Source: a virus. From it: a stretch of DNA of 64,000 bases. The translations under genes and the position numbers were made by a program. Each line of letters begins with the position of its first letter. The first letter of the stretch is position 1. Below the pieces are notes generated by a model, which was given only the letters and a program-made list of their open reading frames with translations, made no database searches and was not told the origin of the DNA. Positions 44,631 through 54,236 of this stretch are shown piece by piece. Location: IMG/VR virus record IMGVR_UViG_3300047557_004034, positions 62,001 through 126,000 of that record; one strand, given 5' to 3'.

Positions 44631-45686
44631 ATGGAAAATAACTTAAAAGAAAAGGTTCAACAATCTATAGAGAACTTAAAAAATAAGTCCTCGAGGATTT
44701 ACTTCATGGTTCAAGACACCAAAGGAAATGCTAAAGCTTCTGTTAGATATATCTATCAAGTTGCTATGTCATTGAAAGAAGCAGGTTACAATGCAATAAT
44801 TCTACACGAAAAAAACGACTACACTGGAGTAGGTGGATGGATGGGTCCTGAATATATGGAAAACATTCCACATAAGTCTATTGAAAAACAAAACTTAGAA
44901 ATTGCACCTGAAGACTTTATTGTCATACCTGAATTATTTGGTTATGTTATGGAACAAATCAAAAATATCCCATGTGGAAAAATAGTTATGACACAGTCTT
45001 ACAAATACATGTTAGAAACCTTACAACCTGGACAAACATGGCAACAATTTGGTTTTTTTAAATGTTTAACAACCACCCAAAAACAAAAGGAATATATTGA
45101 GGGCATCATGAAAAATGTGAGTGTTGATATACTAACTCCATACATTTCGGATGTTTTTGAAAAAAGAGAGTTACCTCCGATGCCAATTATTGGTATCCAT
45201 TCAAGGGAACAATCCGATACAATTAATTTGATAAAAACTTTTTATCTAAAGTTTCCACAATTTAGATGGTTCACTTTTAGAGATTTGAGAGGTCTCAGTG
45301 AAAAAGAATTTGCGAACTCTTTAAAAGAATGTTTTTTATCTGTTTGGATTGATAGAGAGAGTGGTTTTGGGACTTATCCTTTAGAATCAATGGCCTGTGG
45401 TGTTCCTGTTATGGGACTTATTCCTGATATGTTACCTGAATGGATGGTGGAAGAAAACGGAATTTGGGTTGATGACATTACTATGTTGCCAGATTTTATT
45501 GCCGATTTTACACAAAACTGGTTAGAAGATAATATCAAACCAGAACTATATTCTGGTATTGATGCAACCTCAGCAAAATATAAAAATAGAGATGAATTTA
45601 ACAGTAAGAATTTAGAACTTTTCGATTCTTACATAAAAACAAGAGTTGAGTCTTTAGAATCACAAATTTCAAAATTAGAAGATTAA
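44631..45686 (+). CDS. GT-B glycosyltransferase-like protein
   Basis: The protein has 351 residues. The C-terminal lobe holds WIDRESGFGTYPLESMACG (about 239-257) followed by VPVMGLIPDM, the donor-binding E-x7-E pattern of GT4-type GT-B enzymes, and the N-terminal lobe opens with IYFMVQDTKGNAKASVRY. The N-terminal 20 and C-terminal 15 residues form short coiled coils, unusual for this family. It stands after the phoH set, apart from the main second island. Confidence 0.75.
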   Translation: MENNLKEKVQQSIENLKNKSSRIYFMVQDTKGNAKASVRYIYQVAMSLKEAGYNAIILHEKNDYTGVGGWMGPEYMENIPHKSIEKQNLEIAPEDFIVIPELFGYVMEQIKNIPCGKIVMTQSYKYMLETLQPGQTWQQFGFFKCLTTTQKQKEYIEGIMKNVSVDILTPYISDVFEKRELPPMPIIGIHSREQSDTINLIKTFYLKFPQFRWFTFRDLRGLSEKEFANSLKECFLSVWIDRESGFGTYPLESMACGVPVMGLIPDMLPEWMVEENGIWVDDITMLPDFIADFTQNWLEDNIKPELYSGIDATSAKYKNRDEFNSKNLELFDSYIKTRVESLESQISKLED

Positions 45687-45687
45687 T

Positions 45688-46494
45688 ATGAAAAATAAAT
45701 TACCAATTTCAGTAATTCTGCCAATAAAATCTGCAATAGTAAAAGACTTTGAAGATTATTTTGACAAAGCAATAAAGTCTATAATATCGAATGATGTAAT
45801 TCCTTCTGAGCTAGTAATTGTTCATACACAAGAAGAAAAGTTAGTTAACTTTTTGAATGAGTATAATTTCGAGGAATTGAACGTAAAAAAAATAAAATTT
45901 GAAGAATCTCCAAATTATTGTTCACAAGTTAATTTTGGTATAAAAAGTAGCGAATACGAATGGGTTTCAATATTTGAATTCGATGATGAATATTCATCTA
46001 TATGGTTCCGAAATGTGAAAAAATACATGGACGCATATCCGACCGCTCAGGTTTTACTACCTGTCGTTGTTGATACTGATTCGAAAGGAATGTTTGCAGG
46101 ATTTACAAATGAAGCAGTCTTTGCAGCAAACTTCACACAAGAATTAGGATATCTAACGAATGAAACTTTACAAAATTATCAGAATTTTCAGACCGCAGGT
46201 TCAGTTATAAAAAAACAAGTTTTCGAAGATTTTGGTTATTTCAAGTCATCAATCAAGTTAACATTCGTATATGAATTTCTTTTGAGATTAACATATAACT
46301 CAGTGAACATAATGACTATTCCAAAACTTGGTTATAAACATTTGAACATGAGAGAAGGTTCAATATTTTGGTCTTACAAAAACTCATCAGAGAAAATGCT
46401 CGAGGATGAAGTTAAATTTTGGTTGGCAACAGCAAAAAAAGAATACTTTTTTGTTGAGGATAGAACCATAAAATATGAACCCCAAGAATCCTAA
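45688..46494 (+). CDS. GT2-family glycosyltransferase
   Basis: The 268 residues begin PISVILPIKSAIVKDFEDY, a GT2 start, with IFEFDDEYS (FDD at 98-100) as metal site. NFQTAGSVIKKQVFEDFGYF near 170 matches the acceptor part of GT2. It overlaps the sigma-factor gene (TAATG), so it may be expressed together with late transcription control. Confidence 0.82.
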   Translation: MKNKLPISVILPIKSAIVKDFEDYFDKAIKSIISNDVIPSELVIVHTQEEKLVNFLNEYNFEELNVKKIKFEESPNYCSQVNFGIKSSEYEWVSIFEFDDEYSSIWFRNVKKYMDAYPTAQVLLPVVVDTDSKGMFAGFTNEAVFAANFTQELGYLTNETLQNYQNFQTAGSVIKKQVFEDFGYFKSSIKLTFVYEFLLRLTYNSVNIMTIPKLGYKHLNMREGSIFWSYKNSSEKMLEDEVKFWLATAKKEYFFVEDRTIKYEPQES

Positions 46495-47243
46495 TGAACT
46501 TAACTCTGTCCGCAATAACAGAGGATGTTGTAACAAAAAAAAGAGGTAGAAAAGCTCAAAAAGAAAACTACTTTGATATAAGAGAAGAAGAAGCGGTAAA
46601 ACGATTCTTAATAGCAAAAACGTCCGAAGAAAAAAACAAAATCTATAATGAGTTCTTAAGAGCTCCTTTGGATAAGATGATATCTTCAATAATTAGAAGA
46701 TATAAGTTATATAGAAAAGATATGGATTTTCAAGAAATTCATGTTGATACACATTCTTTTCTAATGACAAAAGTGGATAAATTTAAACCTTCCAAAAACA
46801 AAAAGGCGTATTCATATTTTGGTACGATATGCAAAAACTATTTGATGGGTCAAATTATAAAAGACCAAAAAGAAACAAATAGAAAAATATCGTATGAGGA
46901 TGTATCCTCCGCTTTAGAAGAAAGAGCTGATATGATTTATACAATAGACGACGACACTTTGGGTGTTGAAGTTGTAATTTCTGTTTACATAAAAGAGCTA
47001 AAAGATTTTATAGATAATGAATCTTTAAGTGATAATGAAAAAAAATTGGGGTTTGCATTAGTAGACCTATTTGATAATTACGAAACAATATTTTCTTCAA
47101 CAGACAATAACAAATTCAATAAAAATATAATCTTATTGTCTCTCAGAGAAATGACAAACTTGTCTACCAAAGAAATAAGGACATCTATAAAAAAATTCAA
47201 GAAACTATATCTTGGGATTCAAAGTAAATTAAAAAATTACTAA
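46494..47243 (+). CDS. Late-transcription sigma factor (T4 gp55-like)
   Basis: This 249-residue protein resembles gp55 of T4-like phages: SIIRRYKLYRKDMDFQEIH (about 65-83) and FLMTKVDKFKPSKNKKAYSY with FGTICKNYLMGQIIKDQ, which is the region-2-like part that contacts core RNA polymerase and the -10 DNA. There is no clear region 4, as in gp55. In T4 the factor recognises TATAAATA together with gp33 and the clamp gp45. Here the TATTTAT elements are the candidate targets. It is located just upstream of late genes and after a GT2 gene. Confidence 0.82.
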   Translation: MNLTLSAITEDVVTKKRGRKAQKENYFDIREEEAVKRFLIAKTSEEKNKIYNEFLRAPLDKMISSIIRRYKLYRKDMDFQEIHVDTHSFLMTKVDKFKPSKNKKAYSYFGTICKNYLMGQIIKDQKETNRKISYEDVSSALEERADMIYTIDDDTLGVEVVISVYIKELKDFIDNESLSDNEKKLGFALVDLFDNYETIFSSTDNNKFNKNIILLSLREMTNLSTKEIRTSIKKFKKLYLGIQSKLKNY

Positions 47244-47248
47244 AAAAG

Positions 47249-47255
47249 TATTTAT
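47249..47255 (+). promoter_or_regulatory. TATTTAT late-promoter-like element (baseplate module)
   Basis: The plus strand reads AGTATTTATAGATATG, 4 bases ahead of the ATG at 47260, right after the sigma-factor gene. Confidence 0.45.
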
Positions 47256-47259
47256 AGAT

Positions 47260-47622
47260 ATGCCGAGACCTCAAAAAAAAGAAATTAATTTCACTAAAGA
47301 GAGTATTTTATCTCTCATGCAAGAAATATATAATGAGTTAGTTGAACAAAGAAATACCGCAATCAGAATTCAAAATAAAATGTTGACGATGATGAAAGAC
47401 CCTGAAGATATGACAATGATTGGTCCTGTAATTGAAAAACAACAAAAAATTATCAATGATTGTGTCGAAAAAAAAATAAACCTCTCCAAAATACAATCAA
47501 GTATTTGGGAGAAATCTAACTCTTCACAGGAATCATTCTCGCTAGCAGATTTGGATGATGATTTGATTCAAAATTTGATTGAAAAGGATGTATCTAAAGA
47601 TGAAGAGTCATATAGAATTTAA
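47260..47622 (+). CDS. Small helical protein of unknown function
   Basis: The 120 residues are helical with heptad-like hydrophobic spacing at about 12-85 (ESILSLMQEIYNELVEQ and onwards), then an acidic end. It may be a coiled-coil assembly factor or chaperone of the tail module. It is the first gene after the TATTTAT element at 47249. Confidence 0.6.
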   Translation: MPRPQKKEINFTKESILSLMQEIYNELVEQRNTAIRIQNKMLTMMKDPEDMTMIGPVIEKQQKIINDCVEKKINLSKIQSSIWEKSNSSQESFSLADLDDDLIQNLIEKDVSKDEESYRI

Positions 47623-47627
47623 AATTT

Positions 47628-49811
47628 ATGGCTCTTTCTTTACCACAACAACAATCTCAGATTGAAAACAGACTGACGGCACTGAAAACTTATAATGAGG
47701 TTTCGGATGCACAAAAGAAAATTCTTTCTAAAGCAGGTAATTCTTTTTCAAATGTTGGAAATAAGTTTTCCTCTCAATTAAATAAAATTTCGGAGCAACA
47801 AAAACGATTCCAAAGAGATGCCCCTACATCGATGGATAGGGTACTGAATCTTTTGAATATCACTAATGGTGCTGGACCTGAAAGTTTCAGGTTTTTAAGG
47901 AGGGCATTAATTCAAACATTAGTTGAAATTGGTCCTCAAATTAACAAGATACTTGCTGAAGAAACAATAAAGGCTTTAGGATGTTCACAAGAACAAACTT
48001 ATACTGGAATTAATGTTGGTGAGGTACAAGTACCGAGTCTTGCATTACTTCCATCAAATCAAGGTATCTATGTTCCTTTAAAAAATATTGATTTATCGGG
48101 TAGTTTGAAAATTCCAACCCCCGAAGAAAGTGGTGTAAAGGAAAATCTATCAGACGTAAACCCTACCGATGTATTATTCAATTTTCAATCAACCTTGAAA
48201 GGATGGTTGGGTAAAATATACTACGAAAAAGAAATACCTTCTAAGTCTGACAAATTTGTGCCATATGGAGGTGCGGTAAAATATCCTATGTTAAAAGCGT
48301 TGAGACAAAGGACTCAATCCCAAGGTCAAACCTACGAAAATAACTATGGTGCATACTATAATGGTAAATCGGGTGATTATTTATTCGACTTAGTTTATAC
48401 AAACCAAGGTGGTTTAGGGGAAAGTGGTGATTTTCTGAGAGTCTTTCTTTTAGATAGAGAAGGAGCACCTAAAAATCCTTCAGGATTCTCGATGAACAAT
48501 GTGACAGAATTCGTTCAGGATTACTATTCAACGATTGAAACTTTTGCATTACCTCAAGTATTAGCAACTACAATAAATTATCTAACAAATTTTGCAGATA
48601 TAAAGGCGAGGGTTGGTTTTGCACAAATGGAGGCACAAAATAAGTTTGCATTACTTTTGAATAGAATTTTAGGACTTTGCTTTGACGACAGAGAAGAAAT
48701 CGATGTTAGTGGTAATGCAAAAGTTGGGGAACTCGATGGGGTGGATGATGCTTTTTTTGAATTTACTGAAGTAGATTTGAGAAACATCGAATTCAATATT
48801 GCTGACGCTCAACAAGGTGTTGTAACCTTTATAGATTGCGACAATGTCAAGCTACCCGTAGATGCTGACTCAATTGCGACACAAATTGTAGAATTTTCAG
48901 ACAATTTACCCACACAAACAAAGGCGGAGCAAGTTGATGCAATAGAAAAAATAATTGATTCAATTACTAAGGACCCGAAGTGGAAACTTTTATACCCGAA
49001 TACCGCGGGTATCGACGTATCTATTAGTAAAAATTTTATCAAACAACTTCCTGTGGCCTTAGCTTCTTCCATACTAAATCCAAAGGTGTTATTACCTCTC
49101 ATGACTATGTTTAAAGTATTGGAAAAAAATGTAACCGATGATGCAAACGATATTATCAGACAACAGAATGAACTGATATCATCAGCAAATACAATATTAA
49201 AATCAGGTACAACAATCGGTCAACAAGTTTCTAAAGAGATAAATGATGGTGTGGACTTCGTAAAAAAGAATAAGACGTTTGTCATTGCTTTAGTATCAAG
49301 AATTTCTGCAATATTCATCGAAACTCTTTTCGAAATTTTAAAAAGGGAAATCTTTGTTTTACTTGAAGTTATAATAAGAGACATTAATAAGTCTGCAACC
49401 CTAAAAAAATATGCAATCATTCTGAGGTTAGTTCAATTGGCGTATGTAATCGGTAGATTTGTTAGGGATTATAGGAAATGTAAATCTCTATTGGATGAAA
49501 TTGCAATGTTGTTACAAATGATAAGTAATTCAGTTGGGGCAATAAGACTTCCAGCATTTCTCAATTTATTTGCGGCTCTTCTACCAGGATTTTCACCCGA
49601 AAGAGCAACATTGAATGTTATTGAGGAGCTTCAAAAACTTGGAATACCTACCGGTCCAGGGCCAGACGGTTCTGACAATTTAATGAATCAGTTTGTTAAA
49701 TCAGTTATATCTGGTATGGATTCCGAAGAAAGTCAAAACGGTAAAGTACAAACATCTGTAGCATTAGCTCCTCCAATCGGATTAATAAGCACATACGGAA
49801 AAAAAATGTAA
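47628..49811 (+). CDS. Large baseplate/tail structural protein candidate
   Basis: The protein has 727 residues without an enzyme motif. The N-terminal 60 residues are Gln-rich coiled coil. Residues 540-620 contain hydrophobic helices (FVIALVSRISAIFIETLFEIL and EIFVLLEVIIRDI, then IILRLVQLAYVIGRFV), and a further one occurs at about 645-670. These could be membrane-active parts or a tight helical bundle inside the baseplate. The following genes encode an OB-fold baseplate protein and other virion proteins. It has no clear counterpart among T4 proteins that I can name. Confidence 0.6.
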   Translation: MALSLPQQQSQIENRLTALKTYNEVSDAQKKILSKAGNSFSNVGNKFSSQLNKISEQQKRFQRDAPTSMDRVLNLLNITNGAGPESFRFLRRALIQTLVEIGPQINKILAEETIKALGCSQEQTYTGINVGEVQVPSLALLPSNQGIYVPLKNIDLSGSLKIPTPEESGVKENLSDVNPTDVLFNFQSTLKGWLGKIYYEKEIPSKSDKFVPYGGAVKYPMLKALRQRTQSQGQTYENNYGAYYNGKSGDYLFDLVYTNQGGLGESGDFLRVFLLDREGAPKNPSGFSMNNVTEFVQDYYSTIETFALPQVLATTINYLTNFADIKARVGFAQMEAQNKFALLLNRILGLCFDDREEIDVSGNAKVGELDGVDDAFFEFTEVDLRNIEFNIADAQQGVVTFIDCDNVKLPVDADSIATQIVEFSDNLPTQTKAEQVDAIEKIIDSITKDPKWKLLYPNTAGIDVSISKNFIKQLPVALASSILNPKVLLPLMTMFKVLEKNVTDDANDIIRQQNELISSANTILKSGTTIGQQVSKEINDGVDFVKKNKTFVIALVSRISAIFIETLFEILKREIFVLLEVIIRDINKSATLKKYAIILRLVQLAYVIGRFVRDYRKCKSLLDEIAMLLQMISNSVGAIRLPAFLNLFAALLPGFSPERATLNVIEELQKLGIPTGPGPDGSDNLMNQFVKSVISGMDSEESQNGKVQTSVALAPPIGLISTYGKKM

Positions 49812-49812
49812 A

Positions 49813-50016
49813 ATGACAAAAGAAGAATTAGATGAAATAATTGATTCGCAAAAGGATTTGAAAAATATACCAAATTCGACTTTGATTTCACAGATGGATT
49901 TATTGACTCAAGATTTTGACGATACCAAAGAAAAAATAATAAGCATGACTTATTATTTAGATAAAGTGGAAGAATTATATAATAATATATTATCAGAATA
50001 TCAAAATAGAGTATAA
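49813..50016 (+). CDS. Small coiled-coil protein
   Basis: The 67 residues are mostly helical with heptads (ELDEIIDSQKDLKNIP, LISQMDLLTQDFDDTKEKI). It overlaps the next gene by a TAATG and lies 1 base after the previous gene, so it is part of the baseplate unit; a chaperone or linker role is possible. Confidence 0.55.
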   Translation: MTKEELDEIIDSQKDLKNIPNSTLISQMDLLTQDFDDTKEKIISMTYYLDKVEELYNNILSEYQNRV

Positions 50017-51530
50017 TGTCTAAACAACTATTTTTTCAATGCGAAGTCTTGAATAATCAAGACCCTCTTATGCTCGGAAGAGTAAGGGCTAGATTAATTT
50101 CGGATAACTATCAGGACATGATTAAGTCTTTTGATAGACCACCATGGAATGAACAGAAAGACCCATGGACCGAAAGAGACCCATTCGTATTTAATCCATT
50201 ATTACCCTATTTCATCTATCAAGTCCCTCAAGTTGGAGAATTAATTAATGTCCTGTATTACAATTCAGATTTTCAATATAGAAATCAATATTATGTACAA
50301 GCTACTTACTCAACACCCACAACATCAAATTTTGAATATTATGTAGGTGGACTAAAATTCAATGGGTGGGGTGTACAGTTTACCAACCCTAAACCAATAA
50401 AAAACGCCGATGGAAGTTATGAGAATAATACTTCAAAAGGCGTATTCCCAGAACCTGGTGATAATTCAATTTTAGGAAGAGGAAATTCTGACGTTGTTGT
50501 AAAACCAAACGGAGTATTAATTCGTTCAAATAAGTATAAAGGAGAGCTCATTCCGAATGTATTACCTGTTGCAAATAACAAAGGTGGTTTCTTACATTTA
50601 GAAAAATTTGATTTTACCAAAACAAAAGATAAAAAGAAGACCTATACTGAACTTATTGAAGACATTGTCGTTTGTAAATATTTGATTGAATATTCTATAA
50701 TAAATCCCGAGAATGAACAAAATAGTTACACTGGTTTTGTGTTTCTTTATAAATTGAGACCTGACCAAAAAGTTAACTCTCAGGAATTGAAAGTTGATTC
50801 AAATGTTGATAATTTAAAATCTTTGATAATTTCAGAACCATTCAGAGCATTGACACTCGACCAAACTGCTGAATTTATAAATGGGTTTATAAATGAAATA
50901 AATTCAAAAAATAAGTTTAAAGGTAGAGAATTATTTACTGATGAATCAGTCAATAAGTTCCCTATTTTCTATAGACCCACGCCTGACTTTTACAATCTAA
51001 TTTCATCCAATCCATCCCCAACAACTGCAAACATAAGTTATCTATTTGCAAACAAACTTTATAATAGAATAAAATTAAACGTTGAGTCTCCAAATAGTGG
51101 GTATGGTTTGATATACGCCCAAAATAAAGTAGGATTACCATTCAAATTGAATAGAACTAATATTCAAAGTTACAAATACCCCAACAACCCCCAAACATTC
51201 GGAAGCTTTGCGGCAGACAAAGTTTTTTTACTTTCACAGGTTTCTTCAATTCCAGGTAAAGGAGTTATCAACTTTGACGGCACAGTTTATGGTATTTCTG
51301 CGGATAAATACATCAAAGAAATTATACCTAAAACTTCAAGTTCAGTCAGGGGAGAAGAACTTATGGAACTATTAAACTTAATAGTTAGTTTTTTACTTAC
51401 ACATACACACAACTATCCTATGTTACCTCCAAACCCAAAATCTTATGCCGGTGTTACGGCTGAAGATGTATTGACAGAGATACAAAATGCAACAAATAAA
51501 ATTCTTAATGCCAATATAAGACTGAATTGA
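50016..51530 (+). CDS. Baseplate protein with OB-fold (gp5/VgrG-like N-terminus)
   Basis: The protein has 504 residues. The N-terminal 100 residues (GRVRARLISDNYQD, then VPQVGELINVLYYNS) match the OB-fold of spike or hub proteins (T4 gp5, VgrG-like), where GRV.V and VP.VGE.V are conserved. The last 100 residues have a helical part and LLTHTHNYPMLPPNP, a His pair also seen in such baseplate proteins. No lysozyme domain is visible between. It probably forms part of the hub or the spike base. Confidence 0.65.
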   Translation: MSKQLFFQCEVLNNQDPLMLGRVRARLISDNYQDMIKSFDRPPWNEQKDPWTERDPFVFNPLLPYFIYQVPQVGELINVLYYNSDFQYRNQYYVQATYSTPTTSNFEYYVGGLKFNGWGVQFTNPKPIKNADGSYENNTSKGVFPEPGDNSILGRGNSDVVVKPNGVLIRSNKYKGELIPNVLPVANNKGGFLHLEKFDFTKTKDKKKTYTELIEDIVVCKYLIEYSIINPENEQNSYTGFVFLYKLRPDQKVNSQELKVDSNVDNLKSLIISEPFRALTLDQTAEFINGFINEINSKNKFKGRELFTDESVNKFPIFYRPTPDFYNLISSNPSPTTANISYLFANKLYNRIKLNVESPNSGYGLIYAQNKVGLPFKLNRTNIQSYKYPNNPQTFGSFAADKVFLLSQVSSIPGKGVINFDGTVYGISADKYIKEIIPKTSSSVRGEELMELLNLIVSFLLTHTHNYPMLPPNPKSYAGVTAEDVLTEIQNATNKILNANIRLN

Positions 51531-51537
51531 TATTTAT
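51531..51537 (+). promoter_or_regulatory. TATTTAT late-promoter-like element (51550 gene)
   Basis: The plus strand reads GATATTTATGTA, 12 bases ahead of the ATG at 51550. Confidence 0.45.
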
Positions 51538-51549
51538 GTAAAAAGATAA

Positions 51550-53052
51550 ATGTCAATACTTAGGTCATACGTTAATAGAAATAACACAATAATTTCAGAT
51601 TCATATGCAAACACGGCAAGAAATCCCGTGATGCAATTGAATTTTGGTTCTTCGGATTTAATTGCTCCAAGTTACGGTTATACCAGATTTATATTTGATT
51701 TGGATTTAGATTATTTGAGACAACAAATACAAAGCGGATATATTTCAACAGGTTGTACGACTGGTATGACCCATATTTTTCAAATGACAAATACATCATC
51801 TTTCGATGAGGATTTGATTAACGAAGATATGAGTGATGGTAAAAGAAGAGCATCTTCTTTCGATTTGATTTTGTTCAGAATACCTAAAACCTCGGGAACA
51901 ACCGGAAACATCCAGCCTTGGGACGAGGGAGTAGGTTACGATTATACAGAATCGAATAAAAACCAAAATGGTTTGATGGGTGGATTATATCCAATAACAT
52001 ATGTAGACCCAAGGTCGTATTCAGACAGACCTTCAAATTGGTATTTAACTACAAATGTATCTGAGTGGTCTCAAGAGGGAATATACAACAACAGAAATTT
52101 GGGGATTGTAAATTATTCCGCACTTACAATTGTAGATAGACAACACTTCGAATTCGGTAATGAAGATATCAATTTTGATATGAGTGATGAAATCAACAAT
52201 ATCTTGTTTGGAAATTTAACAGGTGTTACAGGATGGGGTATCGCGTATCTACCTGATGTCGAAAACATAAGCGGATTGACAATTTCATACAGTGTGGGAT
52301 TCTTTACCAGACACACACAAACTTTTTATCAACCATTTTTACAGACAACATACAACGACTTAATCGAAGATGACAGAAATATTTTTGTCAAAAATCAAAC
52401 TAATAATTTATACTTATACATTTATCAAAATGGAGTACCAGTAAATTTAGATAATTTACCAACAGTCAGAATCGAGGATAGATTAGGTGACCCTGTTTCA
52501 GGTATGACATCATTATCCACATGTTTAAGAACAAAAGGGGTTTATGAGGTTACAGTTCCAAACGGTTTTACGGGATACTCATCACCTTGTGAATTTTATG
52601 ATATATGGTCAGGATTAACTCTGAACGGACAACCTTTATCGAACGTTCAAAATCAATTTGTCCTTCAAGATTATTCTGCTAGAGTACAAATTGGTACAAA
52701 CACTAAAGAGCCTGAAAAATTCGGATTCGACTTTTATGGAATATTACAAAATGAAAAAATATTAAATACCGATATCAGAAAAGTTGGTGTAACTATTAAA
52801 AAGTCCTACAGCACACAACAACTATTACAGAACTTAGAATCCTTTTATCGTATCTACGTTAGAGAAGGGAATACTGAAGTTCAAGTACAAGATTGGACCC
52901 CAATCAATAGAACACCAAATGAATATTATTTCATGTTCGATACAAGAGATAAAATTCCTAACCAATACTATGTCGATATCAAAGTCAACATAAGTGGTGA
53001 TGTAGATACTTATAAGAAACAATTAACATTTCAAATTGTTAACAAAAAATGA
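51550..53052 (+). CDS. Virion structural protein of unknown type
   Basis: The protein has 500 residues, mostly beta-rich with many aromatic residues. The N-terminal part includes SYGYTRFIFDLDLDYL and the C-terminal part has two immunoglobulin-like segments, at about 275-320 and 390-500 (DKIPNQYYVDIKVNISGD). It could be a wedge or a fibre-attachment protein. A TATTTAT element and placement behind a baseplate gene support a late virion role. No family recognised. Confidence 0.6.
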   Translation: MSILRSYVNRNNTIISDSYANTARNPVMQLNFGSSDLIAPSYGYTRFIFDLDLDYLRQQIQSGYISTGCTTGMTHIFQMTNTSSFDEDLINEDMSDGKRRASSFDLILFRIPKTSGTTGNIQPWDEGVGYDYTESNKNQNGLMGGLYPITYVDPRSYSDRPSNWYLTTNVSEWSQEGIYNNRNLGIVNYSALTIVDRQHFEFGNEDINFDMSDEINNILFGNLTGVTGWGIAYLPDVENISGLTISYSVGFFTRHTQTFYQPFLQTTYNDLIEDDRNIFVKNQTNNLYLYIYQNGVPVNLDNLPTVRIEDRLGDPVSGMTSLSTCLRTKGVYEVTVPNGFTGYSSPCEFYDIWSGLTLNGQPLSNVQNQFVLQDYSARVQIGTNTKEPEKFGFDFYGILQNEKILNTDIRKVGVTIKKSYSTQQLLQNLESFYRIYVREGNTEVQVQDWTPINRTPNEYYFMFDTRDKIPNQYYVDIKVNISGDVDTYKKQLTFQIVNKK

Positions 53053-53801
53053 TAAAGAAATTGAATGAACAAGTTAAAGCTCAAGCTAGCCCTAACAAAA
53101 ATGTAATTATAAATGGACAGGAGTATAAGTTAGAAGTAAAGAAAGGATTTGGGTGGATGGGAGTAAATGTTGATAAACTTGTTCCAACTAAGGACGGGTG
53201 GCAAGTTACAGCAAGTAAATTAGGAATGAGTCAGACAGACTTAGTCCCTCAAGATACAATAAATTTAGTAGTAAAAAACATAGGACAACCCATGATAGAT
53301 TTAGGAGGTAAAACACCAAAAAGATTGGTTAAGGTAAACGAAAATAAAGTTGTAAAGTTTACAGAAAAAGATTTAACTAATCTTGTTAGTAGAGTGCTAA
53401 AAGAACAGAAAGAGAATTATATGTTCTTCTCTAATTTGATGCAAATTAGAAGACAATGTGATATGATGCTAAAAATGGACCATGAGCAAATCGACCAAAT
53501 TATACAAGATGGTCATGATTGGGCGGATGACCATGTTAGTGAGGCTAAAACAAACTTAGACCAAGTTTTTGATTTCTTTATGAACGAGACAAGGAAAAGA
53601 GAAAGTTATGCAGAATTTGAAGAACTAAGTGAAGGAAAGAAAAAAACAGGAAGTAAATTATGTTCTCGAGGTAAAGCCGCTGCTAAGTCTAAGTTTAAAG
53701 TATATCCTTCAGCTTATGCAAATGGATATGCCGTACAAGTTTGTAAAGGAAAAATTAAAGGATTGGACGGAAAAAAACAATGCTCAGGTACCTATTGTTA
53801 A
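53049..53801 (+). CDS. Unknown protein with Cys/Lys-rich C-terminal motif (DUF5872-like)
   Basis: The protein has 250 residues. The N-terminal part holds a short beta domain. The C-terminal motif KLCSRGKAAAKSKFKVYPS followed by AYANGYAVQVCKGKI is a Cys/Lys-rich element I recall from proteins of large phages and giant viruses (DUF5872-like). A helical middle region (NLVSRVLKEQ, then QIRRQCDMMLKMDHEQI) lies before it. It overlaps the previous gene by 4 bases. The function of the motif is unknown; DNA binding by the basic stretch is a guess. Confidence 0.6.
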   Translation: MIKKLNEQVKAQASPNKNVIINGQEYKLEVKKGFGWMGVNVDKLVPTKDGWQVTASKLGMSQTDLVPQDTINLVVKNIGQPMIDLGGKTPKRLVKVNENKVVKFTEKDLTNLVSRVLKEQKENYMFFSNLMQIRRQCDMMLKMDHEQIDQIIQDGHDWADDHVSEAKTNLDQVFDFFMNETRKRESYAEFEELSEGKKKTGSKLCSRGKAAAKSKFKVYPSAYANGYAVQVCKGKIKGLDGKKQCSGTYC

Positions 53802-53828
53802 TTCAATTGAAATTATTATATTTTCAAA

Positions 53829-54236
53829 ATGAAGGTCAATAAACCATTAGGATTACTTTTTAGGGTTTATCTTCATCTTAGAGATAAATTCAATCCAAAA
53901 CCAATAATCTCAGAAGAAGAAAAATATGCAATATCTATTGCAAAAAATCTAATTGTTATTCCAACAACAAAACTTTTGTTTGCTCCAATCTCTAACAAAA
54001 GATTTATACATAATGATGAAAAAAACATCTACATTGTAGGTGAAGCTAGAAACTTAACAATCATTAATCACACGTATAGTTATAGCATTTATATAGAAAG
54101 TGATGAACTATATGAGTCTTTCGTTAATGAATTTAACGAAGAAATGGAAACAAGAAGACTAATTTTAGAAAACGAAATAAAAAATAATATTAAGTATTCA
54201 CTCAAAAATATATTAGATACTGTTTCGTCTTCTTAA
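53829..54236 (+). CDS. Small unknown protein
   Basis: The 135 residues begin MKVNKPLGLLFRVYLHLRDKF. No domain recognised; a mixed alpha-beta protein. It converges with the minus-strand gene at 54213-54914, overlapping by 24 bases at the stops. The upstream bases contain TATATTTT, near the Bacteroidota element, but no TATTTAT. Confidence 0.5.
   Translation: MKVNKPLGLLFRVYLHLRDKFNPKPIISEEEKYAISIAKNLIVIPTTKLLFAPISNKRFIHNDEKNIYIVGEARNLTIINHTYSYSIYIESDELYESFVNEFNEEMETRRLILENEIKNNIKYSLKNILDTVSSS

Noticed and set aside
46387-46689. Minus-strand 100-residue hydrophobic frame
   Set aside because: It is antisense to the GT2 and sigma-factor genes, both of which have clear family motifs.
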